A stretch of DNA of 58,528 nucleotides from DATFHX01 sp035247945 (GTDB lineage Bacteria; Patescibacteriota; Saccharimonadia; Saccharimonadales; Saccharimonadaceae). The stretch spans positions 1-58,528 of the forward strand of contig DATFHX010000025.1 in the NCBI GenBank assembly GCA_035247945.1. Direction: 5' to 3'. Both the position numbers and the translations under genes were made by a program. Positions 1-8,057 of the stretch are shown one piece after another. Within the stretch, counting starts at the first letter, position 1; every line of letters begins with the position of its first letter. The notes beneath the pieces were generated by a model. The model saw only the letters and a list, made by a program, of their open reading frames with translations, searched no databases and had not been told where the DNA came from.

Positions 1-1
1 C

Positions 2-39
2 ATAGAAAAAGTCGTAGCATACGCTAGGGCTTTTTCTAT
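2..39. terminator. AT-rich bidirectional hairpin
   Basis: ATAGAAAAAG at 2-11 pairs with CTTTTTCTAT at 30-39, and a shorter TAGC/GCTA stem lies inside. The arms supply A- and T-tracts on both strands, so it can end transcription entering from outside the window. Its parent gene is not visible. Confidence 0.5.
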
Positions 40-79
40 AGTTACACATCATATTTACATATTGGCAATTGTGATGTAC

Positions 80-173
80 AATTATCAACTGTTGCACCTT
101 GATAATTAACACACTACACCCGCTCGAATCCCGAGCGGCCAACCTGTATAGGTTGGGTGAGTACTAGGAAGGA
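80..173 (+). promoter_or_regulatory. TerD upstream region: three hairpins and Shine-Dalgarno
   Basis: AATTATCAA (80-88) is inverted at 99-107. Two adjacent hairpins follow: CCGCTCG (120-126) with CGAGCGG (132-138), and CCAACC (139-144) with GGTTGG (151-156). A strong Shine-Dalgarno AGGAAGGA (166-173) lies 7 bases before the ATG at 181. The stacked hairpins suggest a structured 5' leader, but no T-run follows, so regulation is only inferred. Confidence 0.5.
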
Positions 174-180
174 ACACTTC

Positions 181-810
181 ATGGCTGTGAACATGGCGAA
201 GGGCGGCAACGTCTCTCTGACGAAGCTGGCCAGCGAGTCTGGCTTCAGCCTCAACGAGGTCGTCGTCGCCTGCGGCTGGAAGGCCGGTCGTGGTCTCGAC
301 CTCGACATCTCGGCGATCGGTCTGGACGCCTCCGACAGGGTGCCCTCCAACACGATCAACTCCGACGGTGAGTGGCGGCAGGAGTGGCTCGTCTGGGCCA
401 ACATGCGCAGCGACTCCCACGGCGCCATCCGGTTCCTGCACGACAACCGCAGGGGCGGTGGCAAGGAGGAGCAGCTGACCATCGACGTCACCAAGGTGCC
501 GGCGCACATCCTGAAGATCCGCGTCCAGGTCGTCATCTGGCAGGCACGCGAGCGCGGCGGTCAGCGCTTCGGCGACGTCAAGAACTCCTACATCCGGATC
601 TACGACAAGCGGACCGGCCAGGAGCTGGCGCGCTTCAACCTCGGCGCCGACTTCAGCGACGAGACGCTCGTGCTGTTCGGCGAGCTCTACCGTCACGGCG
701 GCGAGTGGAAGTTCCGCGCGATGGGTGAGGGCTACGAAGCCGAGCGCTTCCGCTCCCTGCATGGCATCGCCAGCCCCATCGAGCGCGAGTTCGCCCGGTA
801 CCGCCACTAG
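181..810 (+). CDS. TerD-family (tellurium resistance/stress) protein
   Basis: A 209-residue TerD-domain protein. Family features are clear: a VSLTK strand near the N-terminus, DLDISA, HDNRRGGG (for the usual GDNRTGEG), the NSYIRI segment, ELARF, and the C-terminal GELYRHGGEWKF with GEGY. TerD proteins bind calcium through acidic residues and act in stress or tellurite responses and in phage or biosurface-associated systems; the exact role here is unknown. ATG 181 is chosen over an in-frame upstream start because it follows AGGAAGGA. Base composition is clearly higher in GC than nearby genes: bases 241-300 have 41 G/C of 60. No other ter gene is nearby, so it is a lone copy, probably acquired by transfer. 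Confidence 0.9.
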   Translation: MAVNMAKGGNVSLTKLASESGFSLNEVVVACGWKAGRGLDLDISAIGLDASDRVPSNTINSDGEWRQEWLVWANMRSDSHGAIRFLHDNRRGGGKEEQLTIDVTKVPAHILKIRVQVVIWQARERGGQRFGDVKNSYIRIYDKRTGQELARFNLGADFSDETLVLFGELYRHGGEWKFRAMGEGYEAERFRSLHGIASPIEREFARYRH

Positions 811-818
811 TACGTCAC

Positions 819-935
819 CATCCTGGCGTCACTCCTCTGTCGGAGTGACGCCTGGATGCAGTTCCATTTTTTGCGAACGATCGGATGTAGTTTGTTAATT
901 ACTATAAAAACACCCCCCAGTTTGAGGGTGTTTTT
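819..935. terminator. Two hairpins between convergent genes
   Basis: GGCGTCACTCC (825-835) pairs with GGAGTGACGCC (842-852), extended by CATCC/GGATG. It follows the TerD gene. A second hairpin, AAAAACACCC (906-915) with GGGTGTTTTT (926-935), has T-tracts on both strands and can also end the minus-strand nucleotidyltransferase transcript. Confidence 0.8.
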
Positions 936-938
936 CGT

Positions 939-1430
939 TTATAGGTTTGTATTTTCTATGCGCGCTGCATGCACACGCTTGATGATGTCGGTGGTTGAAT
1001 CGCGTTTTTCCTGCTCGTCAAATTGGAGCGTCACTCCGAGCGCATGCATCGCCTCTTGTTCCTCGAGCCACCGTTCACGTGATTCCGTAGAATCTATGAA
1101 GATATTGGGGCGAAGTGTCGAAAGTACTTGCATTGTCGGCGTCTGCTCGTTTGGAAGCGGCATAAGAAAGGCGTAGTCGACGGCACGAAACGCGGAGATG
1201 ACGGCGAGTCGCCCAAGCTCGGAGCGAATGGGCCTTCCTGGTCCTTTCCGCTGTTCGACCCGTTCATCGCTTGAAACGCCTACCACAAGAAGATCACCTT
1301 GGCTTCGACGCCACTCAAGACTTTCGACATGCCCTTCGTGTATAAGGTCATAGCATCCACCGGCAAACACGATTTGCTCATCTTCATGGGTGCGGCGTAC
1401 GGATGGGAGTGATTCAAAGGGGACGATCAT
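939..1430 (-). CDS. Cytidylyltransferase-like nucleotidyltransferase (HldE-C/RfaE-like)
   Basis: A 163-residue protein of the nucleotidylyltransferase fold. An FAGGCYDLIHEGH segment near residue 25 carries the HxGH-type nucleotide-binding motif (HEGH), and a late STTDIIKR segment matches the ISTT-type signature. It resembles the adenylyltransferase domain that activates heptose-1-phosphate or glycerol-3-phosphate as NDP-sugars, but the sugar cannot be read from sequence. Its start overlaps the end of the NUDIX gene by 17 bases, so the two are co-transcribed and translationally coupled. Confidence 0.75.
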   Translation of the reverse strand: MIVPFESLPSVRRTHEDEQIVFAGGCYDLIHEGHVESLEWRRSQGDLLVVGVSSDERVEQRKGPGRPIRSELGRLAVISAFRAVDYAFLMPLPNEQTPTMQVLSTLRPNIFIDSTESRERWLEEQEAMHALGVTLQFDEQEKRDSTTDIIKRVHAARIENTNL

Positions 1431-1779
1431 ACTTCAGACGTTCCAATGCATAGCGGGTTGAGTAGGTGATATCGGGGTGAGCGAGTGCCTCGTCAACGGT
1501 AAAGATTTCAGCTCCGGCACCCTCATAGACGGTGAATGTTGAGGAGCCAACGGAGGCAACATACCAGTGCTGCTCGGCGAGTTTTTCGAGATCAAACGAT
1601 GTAAGTGATGTCTCTTCCTTAAGCTCACGGTCAATTGTTTGTCCGGGGGTTTCACCTTCTTCCATATGTCCACCGAAGAGGGCGAGTTTGTTTGGTTTTG
1701 TGAGGTCATCCTCTGTGCGTCGCTGGAGGATAACATGACCATCTGGCGCGAGAAGGATTGCTGCTGCGATTTGTTTCAT
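1414..1779 (-). CDS. NUDIX hydrolase
   Basis: A 121-residue single NUDIX domain. The box reads GHMEEGETPGQ followed by RELKEET, satisfying Gx5Ex7REUxEE. It probably hydrolyses a nucleoside diphosphate derivative, and pairing with a nucleotidyltransferase hints at clean-up or salvage of NDP-linked metabolites. A minus-strand TATAGT -10 lies a few bases upstream of the ATG, so the transcript is probably leaderless. First gene of a two-gene operon. Confidence 0.85.
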   Translation of the reverse strand: MKQIAAAILLAPDGHVILQRRTEDDLTKPNKLALFGGHMEEGETPGQTIDRELKEETSLTSFDLEKLAEQHWYVASVGSSTFTVYEGAGAEIFTVDEALAHPDITYSTRYALERLKYDRPL

Positions 1780-1845
1780 GCCTTAGACTATAGCATGCAT
1801 TTATAAAAGTACAAGTGTATTCATACGTATAAACAATGAATCTAA

Positions 1846-1880
1846 ACTTGAACCCCGATGAAACGGTGTTCAAGTCGGGG
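1846..1880 (-). other. Interleaved inverted repeats (H-type pseudoknot candidate)
   Basis: ACTTGAAC (1846-1853) is complementary to GTTCAAGT (1868-1875), while CCCCGA (1853-1858) inside that loop is complementary to TCGGGG (1875-1880) immediately outside. The order A-B-A'-B' is that of an H-type pseudoknot. It lies just past the stop of the minus-strand ClpP-like gene, so it may be a 3'-end structure or terminator variant. Confidence 0.5.
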
Positions 1881-1891
1881 CGTGCTTCCTT

Positions 1892-2707
1892 CTAAAGGAT
1901 GTGGCCAATCATTCCGAGCGTGCGAGCCTCTTCGGGGGTGAGATAATAATCTCGTTCGCTCCTAAACAGGGCGTGGAGGCTCTCCTTGGATATATTAGCT
2001 TTGTTTGTCAGCAGTTCGATGTACTCCTCGTCGCGTCGTCTTGTTCGCTCATCTCTTCCAAGGCTGGCTGCGAGATGCACATGGTGAATCATGAACGAAG
2101 TACGCTTGGTCGCATAGCGGTGCTCAACGGGAACCGCCATGAGAATCATGGTACCCGCCGACATGCACTTTCCCGAGGCGATGATTCTTGCCGTGTTTCC
2201 GAGTGCGATAAATCGTTCGATGAGATCGATGATCGCGTTTGCAGAGTCAACCTCACCACCTGTCGTGACGAGGCGGATGGTTGCCGGCACTTTCCGGAGA
2301 CGTGCGGTTTCAAGCGCGGTGTACACGCGGCTGTAGTCCGCAGGACTGACACTGTCTGTGATCACGACGGTACTATCCTCAAACTCGTCCGTCAGCGGCA
2401 CGAGTTCGGGCGGCTGGTATGTCACATCTGCTTCGGTCAATAGGACAGTAGCGCGGCGGTCCCGAACATGGAGCAGGAGCTCTACAAAGAGACCAGTACA
2501 ACTGAGACTGAGCCACAAAAGGCTAAGTAGGAATATAACGGTAACCCAGTCCCATTCGCTGCCAATGCTCAGGAGTACTTGAAGGCAGAGAGTAATGGCA
2601 CCGGATACCTTAAGTTGTTTCCGATTGATGAAATGCTTGACCTTAAGCTTAGAAGCGACGACAAGGAGGCACAGGAAGAGGCCGATGCCAATGGTGATGC
2701 TATACAT
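1892..2707 (-). CDS. Membrane-anchored ClpP/SDH-class serine protease
   Basis: A 271-residue protein from ATG 2707 (the TTG at 2719 lacks a site; GAGGA precedes the ATG). Two or three hydrophobic segments occupy the first 80 residues. A ClpP-crotonase domain follows, with TTGGEVDSA forming the oxyanion region, Ser183 in CMSAG, His208 in MIHHVH, and Asp253 in SERDYYLTPEEA, matching the ClpP catalytic triad. Similar proteins are annotated as serine dehydrogenase proteinases or SppA-like membrane proteases; membrane protein or peptide turnover is a reasonable inference. It stands alone, with no ATPase partner nearby. Confidence 0.8.
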   Translation of the reverse strand: MYSITIGIGLFLCLLVVASKLKVKHFINRKQLKVSGAITLCLQVLLSIGSEWDWVTVIFLLSLLWLSLSCTGLFVELLLHVRDRRATVLLTEADVTYQPPELVPLTDEFEDSTVVITDSVSPADYSRVYTALETARLRKVPATIRLVTTGGEVDSANAIIDLIERFIALGNTARIIASGKCMSAGTMILMAVPVEHRYATKRTSFMIHHVHLAASLGRDERTRRRDEEYIELLTNKANISKESLHALFRSERDYYLTPEEARTLGMIGHIL

Positions 2708-2800
2708 GGTTCCTCGCAAAGGGTAGGAGATGTATCGGTGTATATAATAAAATATAATTGCGCTTTAATCAATAGTCTGGTGGGGGTGTAGAATGTCAGA

Positions 2801-2827
2801 AGCCCCCACTGGATGTCAGTGGGGGCT
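2801..2827 (-). terminator. GC-rich hairpin after orphan gene
   Basis: AGCCCCCACT (2801-2810) pairs perfectly with AGTGGGGGCT (2818-2827) across a 7-base loop, just past the stop of the minus-strand gene at 2852. Confidence 0.75.
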
Positions 2828-2851
2828 GCCGATTCTTTCCTTGTAGCTACG

Positions 2852-3418
2852 TTAGCTGCGTGAAGCGATCTGTGTCCGTGCGGAACGGACATACTGCTTC
2901 GTACCCTCGAAGAAGAAGTCGTGTCGTCCCTCTTCGAGTGTCGAAAGCAGAGGAGCGTGAAGATCGGGTGAGCGAGACGTGTTGATGATGTACGGGACGT
3001 CATACGCGCCGCCACAGGTTGCCAGACCGTGGACGGTCTGGGCGATGAGCATCAACTCCTGCTCGTAGTGTCTCGGAAGGACCGGGATATAGCTCACGGC
3101 GCCCTTACAGAAGGGCAGGCTTTCGAGTTCGGGCAGGTCGGTATGGACCGGCTGCGTGATCCGCCACCCCTGGCAATCGCGCCGGCGCGTACGGTCGAGG
3201 CTGTGTACCTCAAGCTCACGGATACCGGTACTCTGCACGCTGAAGTTGATCAGGCATTTTCCGAAGTCGGATACCAACAAGCCGGACAGCATGACGGAAC
3301 GGCCTCCGTCGTCAAGCTCGATAGTCTCTCGACGTTTGGCGCGGTGACGCCAGTTACCTCCGAAGAGGCGGTACGAGGCTGCATCCAACAGTTCGAATGC
3401 AAACGCGCTCTGCTCCAT
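2852..3418 (-). CDS. Hypothetical protein, GC-rich cassette
   Basis: A 188-residue protein I do not recognise. No membrane segment or signal peptide is obvious, and the C-terminal part is basic and rich in Ser and Arg. The minus strand is chosen because its ATG follows GGAAGAGG at good spacing and a perfect hairpin closes the unit at 2801-2827; the overlapping plus-strand frame has neither. Codons favour G/C in third position more than in neighbouring genes. It matches the pattern of self-contained transferred units in this window. Confidence 0.6.
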   Translation of the reverse strand: MEQSAFAFELLDAASYRLFGGNWRHRAKRRETIELDDGGRSVMLSGLLVSDFGKCLINFSVQSTGIRELEVHSLDRTRRRDCQGWRITQPVHTDLPELESLPFCKGAVSYIPVLPRHYEQELMLIAQTVHGLATCGGAYDVPYIINTSRSPDLHAPLLSTLEEGRHDFFFEGTKQYVRSARTQIASRS

Positions 3419-3551
3419 CTTGCACCTCTTCCATGGGAAAGAACGACGTGTTAATAATAAAATAAAATGATGATAAAGTCAATATCCACCCCTCCTAGAT
3501 TTCACGGATACCATTCGTCTTATATATGTTTGTGGTTTGTAGAGTGACTGT

Positions 3552-3565
3552 TACTATAAGGACAA
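3552..3565 (+). promoter_or_regulatory. Extended -10 for the T4SS-type ATPase
   Basis: A TGTTACTAT element ends about nine bases before ATG 3566, so initiation would begin at or next to the start codon. This is the leaderless layout repeated through the window. Confidence 0.45.
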
Positions 3566-6199
3566 ATGGAGGTTCTGGATATACTTATTAACGGACCTGT
3601 TCGCCTTGCGCTCGCGCATCGCCTTGATACGTTTTGGGTTCTTATCTTCTGCATTTACTGCCTTCTCGTAGAACTTGGATGCCTCTATGTCTGCATTCGT
3701 ACGGTGAGGGTTGGGATTCGACATTTTCACACACTCACTTCACTCTTTTTGAAAAGTCTTGGCGTGTACGGTGACGATGAGCCATATATATTCTTACAAC
3801 TTGTCTTTCCATCCCGGGCGGAGGTGCCTGTTGAAGTAATGGAACAGCTCCATCTTCTTTTACGTAGCAGTGTACGGTATCCGGGAAGGCTTTACCACCT
3901 GATAGCGCCAAAACGCACGTATTCACTTGAGCTTGTTGCAACAAGGGATGAGGGTATTCAGTACATTATACGGATTCCAAAACGGGAACGGGAATCTGTG
4001 AAGCGGATGATTACAGCATTCTCGCCAGGGATGCGAATCAAAGATGCAGAAGACTACCTTACGCCGGATCGGACTTCGTACGGTGTACGCGAACTGCGTC
4101 TCTCACATGACGCTGTCCTTCCGCTTGCTCGTTCTCAGGGTGTACAAAACGAGGACCCTATTTCGTACGTGCTGGGACATATGACAGAACTTTCCTTGGA
4201 TGAACGCATTGCGCTCCAGATCGTGGTGTCGCCAGTATTTGAAAGGACGCATCCTGCAGCGCTTCATCATATACGAACCATTCAGAGGAATATAACACAG
4301 GGCGAGCCAGTCGCACACCTGCTCACTGGAGAGATACGGAGAAGAGATATCGTGCTTCGGTGCATCTTGGCTCCGCTTTATGTGGGGCTGCTTGGATACA
4401 AGTTCCTCAGGCATGCCTATAAGGGCGTGCGTCGAAGGCGTACGCCCGTGCAGATGGGTGGCGTATATGACCAGGAGATGAACCGGGCGATAAAGGAAAA
4501 ATTAGATCAGCCACTCTATGAGGTTTCGATACGTATATTGGCCGCAGGTACGGATCAGCGGAAGATCGATACACGCCTCAATGCATTGACGGGAGCATTC
4601 TCCCTCTTCACGACTCTGTGGCAGTCTGTGATAGTACAGCCAAAAACACTCCTCGCTTTTTCCAAGGAACGGAAGATAGAGCGATTTCGCGCACGTCGTC
4701 TTACGACCGTACTTCATAACCCCGTACTCCTTTCCGCCTCGGAGCTTGCCTCGCTGTATCACTTTCCAGCGCACGGAGCGAGTGCAGAAGGGCTCGTGAA
4801 GAGTCGGAGTCCCGAGCTCGTCACACCGTTATCGCTACGAAGGTCAACGACGCAGCTGGATGTTATTGTTGGAGAGAATCGATCGACTGATGAGGTGCAG
4901 CCTATAGGCATGACGTTAGAGCAACGTCAAAAGCATACCTATATTATCGGGAAGACAGGTATGGGTAAGACGACACTCTTAAAACATGCTATTTATCAGG
5001 ATATGGTGAGCGGAAAAGGGCTCATGGTCCTTGATCCACATGGTGACCTCTTCAGGGAGCTTCTCTCGATCGTACCCGAGGAACGCCGTGATGACGTAGT
5101 CATATTCGATCCTTCGGACCGAGCGTATCCTATTGGGCTTAATATCCTCGACCCGGGAATTCCATTTTCGAGCGATGAAGATAGGGTGGACTGGATTACG
5201 AGTGCGGTTCTTTCTATCTTTCGAAAACTCTCAGACGAGCGTCAATGGGGTCCGCGGATGGAGCACATTCTAAGGAACGTAACTATGACAGCGCTGCAGA
5301 CCGAAGCGCCGAATCTCTTCACCTTGCAGCGGCTTTTAACCGATAAGAAGTACCAGAAGAAGATTTCGGGAAGTCTCACGGATCCTGTCTTAAAGCAGTT
5401 TTGGAAGCAGGAGTTCGCGATGCTTGGCTCAATGCAAATGGCGAGTGTGACTGCGCCGCTGACGCACCGACTAGGGCATTTTATAACCTCAACACTTTCC
5501 CGACACATTCTTTTACAGGAGAAAACAACGCTGCGAATTGCCGATATTATAAACGAAGGTAAGTTATTACTCGTGAATCTCTCTAAAGGTGATATTGGTG
5601 AAGATCAGAGTGAATTTTTTGGAACAATTCTGACGACACTCGTCTGGATGGCGGCATACCAACGTACAAAAATTCCTGAACCAGAGCGCCGTGATTTTTT
5701 CGTCTATGTGGATGAGTTTCAGAATTTTGCGACGCCACAGTTTGCCGCTATAACAAGCGAGGGGAGAAAATTTCATATTGCCCTTATCGTGTCACACCAG
5801 AATATTGCCCAGATAGAAGACAAGCGCCTCGTGAAGATCGTAGCGGGAAATGCTGCAACGATTATCTCGTTACGGGCTAACCCTGAAGACGAAGCATTCT
5901 TGTTGCCATATATGAAATCGGCCGTAGGAGTAGGCGATATCGTTAATCTTGCGCCGCATCATTTCTTCATGAAGGTGGCGACGAAAGACAGTGAGGAGGC
6001 CTTCTCTGGTGAGACTATACCGCTTGGTATGGTCGAGAATAAGGCCGCGCTGGACGAGGTGATTGAACGGAGTAGAATGCAGTATGGAGTAGAGCGAAAG
6101 GTGGTCGAGGATGCGCTTCAGATGTACTTTGGCGAGGAAATTCCTAAGAACCGCATTGGGGTGAGGCGTTTCTCTAAAAAAGAGCTCACTGAACTATAG
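3566..6199 (+). CDS. T4SS-type DNA-binding/coupling ATPase (TraG/VirD4-HerA class)
   Basis: An 877-residue protein. A hydrophobic segment (about residues 20-45) anchors the N-terminus, and a long region with another hydrophobic stretch near residue 270 follows. The ATPase domain has Walker A GKTGMGKTT near residue 463, an LDPHGDL motif, Walker B YVDEFQNF near residue 712, and a sensor-like SHQNIAQI. This layout matches the conjugative DNA-transfer family proteins common in CPR genomes. It could drive DNA translocation or power a pilus system; a full T4SS is not present here. It is followed 12 bases later by a hydrolase, then a convergent replication-relaxation gene, a plasmid- or ICE-like association. 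Confidence 0.85.
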   Translation: MEVLDILINGPVRLALAHRLDTFWVLIFCIYCLLVELGCLYVCIRTVRVGIRHFHTLTSLFLKSLGVYGDDEPYIFLQLVFPSRAEVPVEVMEQLHLLLRSSVRYPGRLYHLIAPKRTYSLELVATRDEGIQYIIRIPKRERESVKRMITAFSPGMRIKDAEDYLTPDRTSYGVRELRLSHDAVLPLARSQGVQNEDPISYVLGHMTELSLDERIALQIVVSPVFERTHPAALHHIRTIQRNITQGEPVAHLLTGEIRRRDIVLRCILAPLYVGLLGYKFLRHAYKGVRRRRTPVQMGGVYDQEMNRAIKEKLDQPLYEVSIRILAAGTDQRKIDTRLNALTGAFSLFTTLWQSVIVQPKTLLAFSKERKIERFRARRLTTVLHNPVLLSASELASLYHFPAHGASAEGLVKSRSPELVTPLSLRRSTTQLDVIVGENRSTDEVQPIGMTLEQRQKHTYIIGKTGMGKTTLLKHAIYQDMVSGKGLMVLDPHGDLFRELLSIVPEERRDDVVIFDPSDRAYPIGLNILDPGIPFSSDEDRVDWITSAVLSIFRKLSDERQWGPRMEHILRNVTMTALQTEAPNLFTLQRLLTDKKYQKKISGSLTDPVLKQFWKQEFAMLGSMQMASVTAPLTHRLGHFITSTLSRHILLQEKTTLRIADIINEGKLLLVNLSKGDIGEDQSEFFGTILTTLVWMAAYQRTKIPEPERRDFFVYVDEFQNFATPQFAAITSEGRKFHIALIVSHQNIAQIEDKRLVKIVAGNAATIISLRANPEDEAFLLPYMKSAVGVGDIVNLAPHHFFMKVATKDSEEAFSGETIPLGMVENKAALDEVIERSRMQYGVERKVVEDALQMYFGEEIPKNRIGVRRFSKKELTEL

Positions 6200-6211
6200 A
6201 AAGGGTGGTGT

Positions 6212-6931
6212 ATGATGAAGGGTATGATCCGAAATAGTACCATCCCATGTCTTGGATATACGCTTCAGGCGGATTTTCACGAAGGGGTGCCAGGAAGCGG
6301 AGTGCTGCTTGTTTTTGTTGGATTCGGAGGAAGTAAAGAGGACCATGCCTCTTTTATTGCTCGTATTGTCGCCCTGTCAGGAAAGAGCGCAGTTGTAGTG
6401 AATCTTTCTGGCCAGGGTGAGGGTGATTTTTCTATGAAAGAAATGACCGCAGGTCGACACATTCTCGAGGCGGTTGAGGCATTCGAGTGGGTAAAAGCGA
6501 AACATGGAAGCGTTACTGCCCTCATGGGAACGAGCTACGGTGGCTATATTGCCGCGTATCTCTCACTCTACCGATTTATTCCAAAACTCATTCTCCGTAC
6601 GCCGGCGCTGTATCCACCCGAGGATCTTTATACCTCCCACCAGGACCGTGACCGAACACATACCCGTCTCTATACGAGTGACATGGGGATGGTAAGAACT
6701 CACCCACTTTTCTTACAGACAGGCGCTGGAAAAGAGAAAAATGAGACGCTCTTAATCGTTCATGGTAGGGATGAACTAGTCCTCAGTGCGACGACCGACG
6801 CCTACGGGGCCCGGTTTGCGACAGAAACCTATGTAGCAGAAGGCTTTATGCACCGCTTTAATGATCCCTCAAATCCAAGTGAGGCGAGGCCGACATACTA
6901 CGAGGCGATTGGTTCATTTATCGGACAGTAA
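6212..6931 (+). CDS. Alpha/beta hydrolase
   Basis: A 239-residue alpha/beta-hydrolase. The nucleophile elbow GTSYGG supplies the catalytic Ser, FVGFGG fits the oxyanion loop, IVHGRDELV supplies the acid, and GFMHRF the likely catalytic His. Such enzymes are esterases, lipases or peptidases; the substrate is unknown. It follows the ATPase gene closely and probably shares its transcript. ATG 6212 follows GGGTGG; a second ATG at 6215 is equally possible. It overlaps the 3' end of the convergent gene by 18 bases. Confidence 0.8.
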   Translation: MMKGMIRNSTIPCLGYTLQADFHEGVPGSGVLLVFVGFGGSKEDHASFIARIVALSGKSAVVVNLSGQGEGDFSMKEMTAGRHILEAVEAFEWVKAKHGSVTALMGTSYGGYIAAYLSLYRFIPKLILRTPALYPPEDLYTSHQDRDRTHTRLYTSDMGMVRTHPLFLQTGAGKEKNETLLIVHGRDELVLSATTDAYGARFATETYVAEGFMHRFNDPSNPSEARPTYYEAIGSFIGQ

Positions 6932-7705
6932 TGGTGGTTCCCAGACAGCCCCGGCGATGCCGAGTTGTCGCACGCGGTCAAGCGTAGTAAGTCGGATAGA
7001 GGGCATTTCGTCTTGATTGGATTCGTGAAGGATTTTTCTGAGGTATCGTTCAACAGTACTCCGCATACCCGCGGTAGGGCAAATAAAAAGGGCCGTCGGG
7101 GGATGCCCGTTCGTATCGTCCCATTCGAATGTGAGGAAGTGAAGATAATCCCGGAGGCGTTTTGTAAGTCGATAAGTCGGTAGAGAAGCACTCAATAATT
7201 CAAGTACAAAATAAGAGGGTACCGGAGTAACCTGCTTTTCAAAGAAAAGGTGGGGTTTTAGTGCGGTGAGGAACTCACTATTATGAGGTGCCTGGGCGAA
7301 GTGGACAGGGAGGATGGGAAGATGCTTTGGCTGGTCTCTATGCTTCAGGGCGAGGCAGGCATCGGCGATGAGGAGATGTCGTTCTTGTAGTGTCTGCGAA
7401 CGCTCGGCATCCTTGGCACGTACTCGAAGTACTTCCGGAGGATACTGTAACTCTTTCTGGAGTACTTTGAGACCTTGTCGGGAGAGAAAATAGACCGCTG
7501 GGGTGTTCTTACTCGTGAGCGTGGCTTTTGAATAGAACCACGCCACATACCCTTTCTCGCGGAGGTCCTTAAGCCAGAGGGCGACCCGGGCATTGCTTTT
7601 ATGCTGAAGAAATACCTGTACGTGGCGTCGATGAAGAAACCTGTATTCATAGAGGAGGCTCATGATTGCTCGTTGCTGCTTTGTAATAGGCGTCTTCACA
7701 TACAC
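6914..7705 (-). CDS. Replication-relaxation family protein
   Basis: A 263-residue protein beginning at a GTG, with an N-terminal winged-helix-like segment (about residues 10-75, including ITKQQRAIMSLL and HVQVFLQHKS) and a longer C-terminal domain typical of the replication-relaxation family. These proteins are found on plasmids and integrative elements and are thought to act in replication or its control. It has its own upstream region with a triple operator-like repeat (7772-7807), consistent with autoregulation. It converges on the hydrolase gene. Confidence 0.8.
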   Translation of the reverse strand: MYVKTPITKQQRAIMSLLYEYRFLHRRHVQVFLQHKSNARVALWLKDLREKGYVAWFYSKATLTSKNTPAVYFLSRQGLKVLQKELQYPPEVLRVRAKDAERSQTLQERHLLIADACLALKHRDQPKHLPILPVHFAQAPHNSEFLTALKPHLFFEKQVTPVPSYFVLELLSASLPTYRLTKRLRDYLHFLTFEWDDTNGHPPTALFICPTAGMRSTVERYLRKILHESNQDEMPSIRLTTLDRVRQLGIAGAVWEPPLLSDK

Positions 7706-7771
7706 TGTTCCTATGACATTGTCTCTTTTTAAAGTGTAGCCTATTTTAGGGTGATGGGCGTGTTGTCTTTT

Positions 7772-7807
7772 ACCTACCCATATCCTACCTATTTATTTAT
7801 AGGTAGG
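7772..7807. promoter_or_regulatory. Operator-like CCTACC repeat cluster
   Basis: Two direct copies of a CCTACC motif, 11 bases apart (7773 and 7784), are followed by an inverted copy. The second and third form a perfect 9-base inverted repeat, CCTACCTAT (7784-7792) and ATAGGTAGG (7799-7807). Placed upstream of the replication-relaxation gene, it is a good candidate binding site for that protein or a small iteron set. Confidence 0.5.
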
Positions 7808-7824
7808 GGTCCATAAAAGTATGA

Positions 7825-7894
7825 AGAGCCAGGGGTAAAAGAGGAAGAAACTGTAACCGTCGACAGTTACAGTTTTTGCTGCAAAGTTGGCTCT
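7825..7894. other. Nested hairpins in the nrd upstream gap
   Basis: AGAGCCA (7825-7831) pairs with TGGCTCT (7888-7894). Inside, AAACTGTAAC (7848-7857) pairs with GTTACAGTTT (7866-7875), followed by a run of T. The inner hairpin alone would act as a terminator on the plus strand. The 7706-8177 gap otherwise holds the operator cluster, an nrd promoter and its leader, and no convincing gene. Confidence 0.5.
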
Positions 7895-8004
7895 AACTAT
7901 CTACGACAGAGGTAACTTCGGCACTATATGTGGTGTTGTAAATAACAAACAGTACGCTAATTGGGGTGAAAATGCACGTGGTAATTTACACATGGTTTAG
8001 GTTC

Positions 8005-8057
8005 TTGAAAACCTCACATATAGGGTCTATAGTTTTAGTTAGACGCTACATATGTAG
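8005..8057 (+). promoter_or_regulatory. nrd operon promoter and palindrome
   Basis: TTGAAA (8005-8010), a 17-base spacer and TATAGT (8028-8033) form a sigma-70 promoter. A perfect 12-base palindrome, CTACATATGTAG (8046-8057), covers the predicted transcription start region and could be a repressor site. It is not a clear match to the NrdR box. The resulting leader is about 135 bases long. Confidence 0.6.

Noticed and set aside
120..156. tRNA-like pair of hairpins with a TCGAATCC word
   Set aside because: No acceptor stem, anticodon arm or CCA context; better read as leader hairpins.
106..807. 233-codon minus-strand ORF across the TerD gene
   Set aside because: Shadow of a GC-rich gene; no ribosome site, while the plus strand encodes clear TerD motifs.
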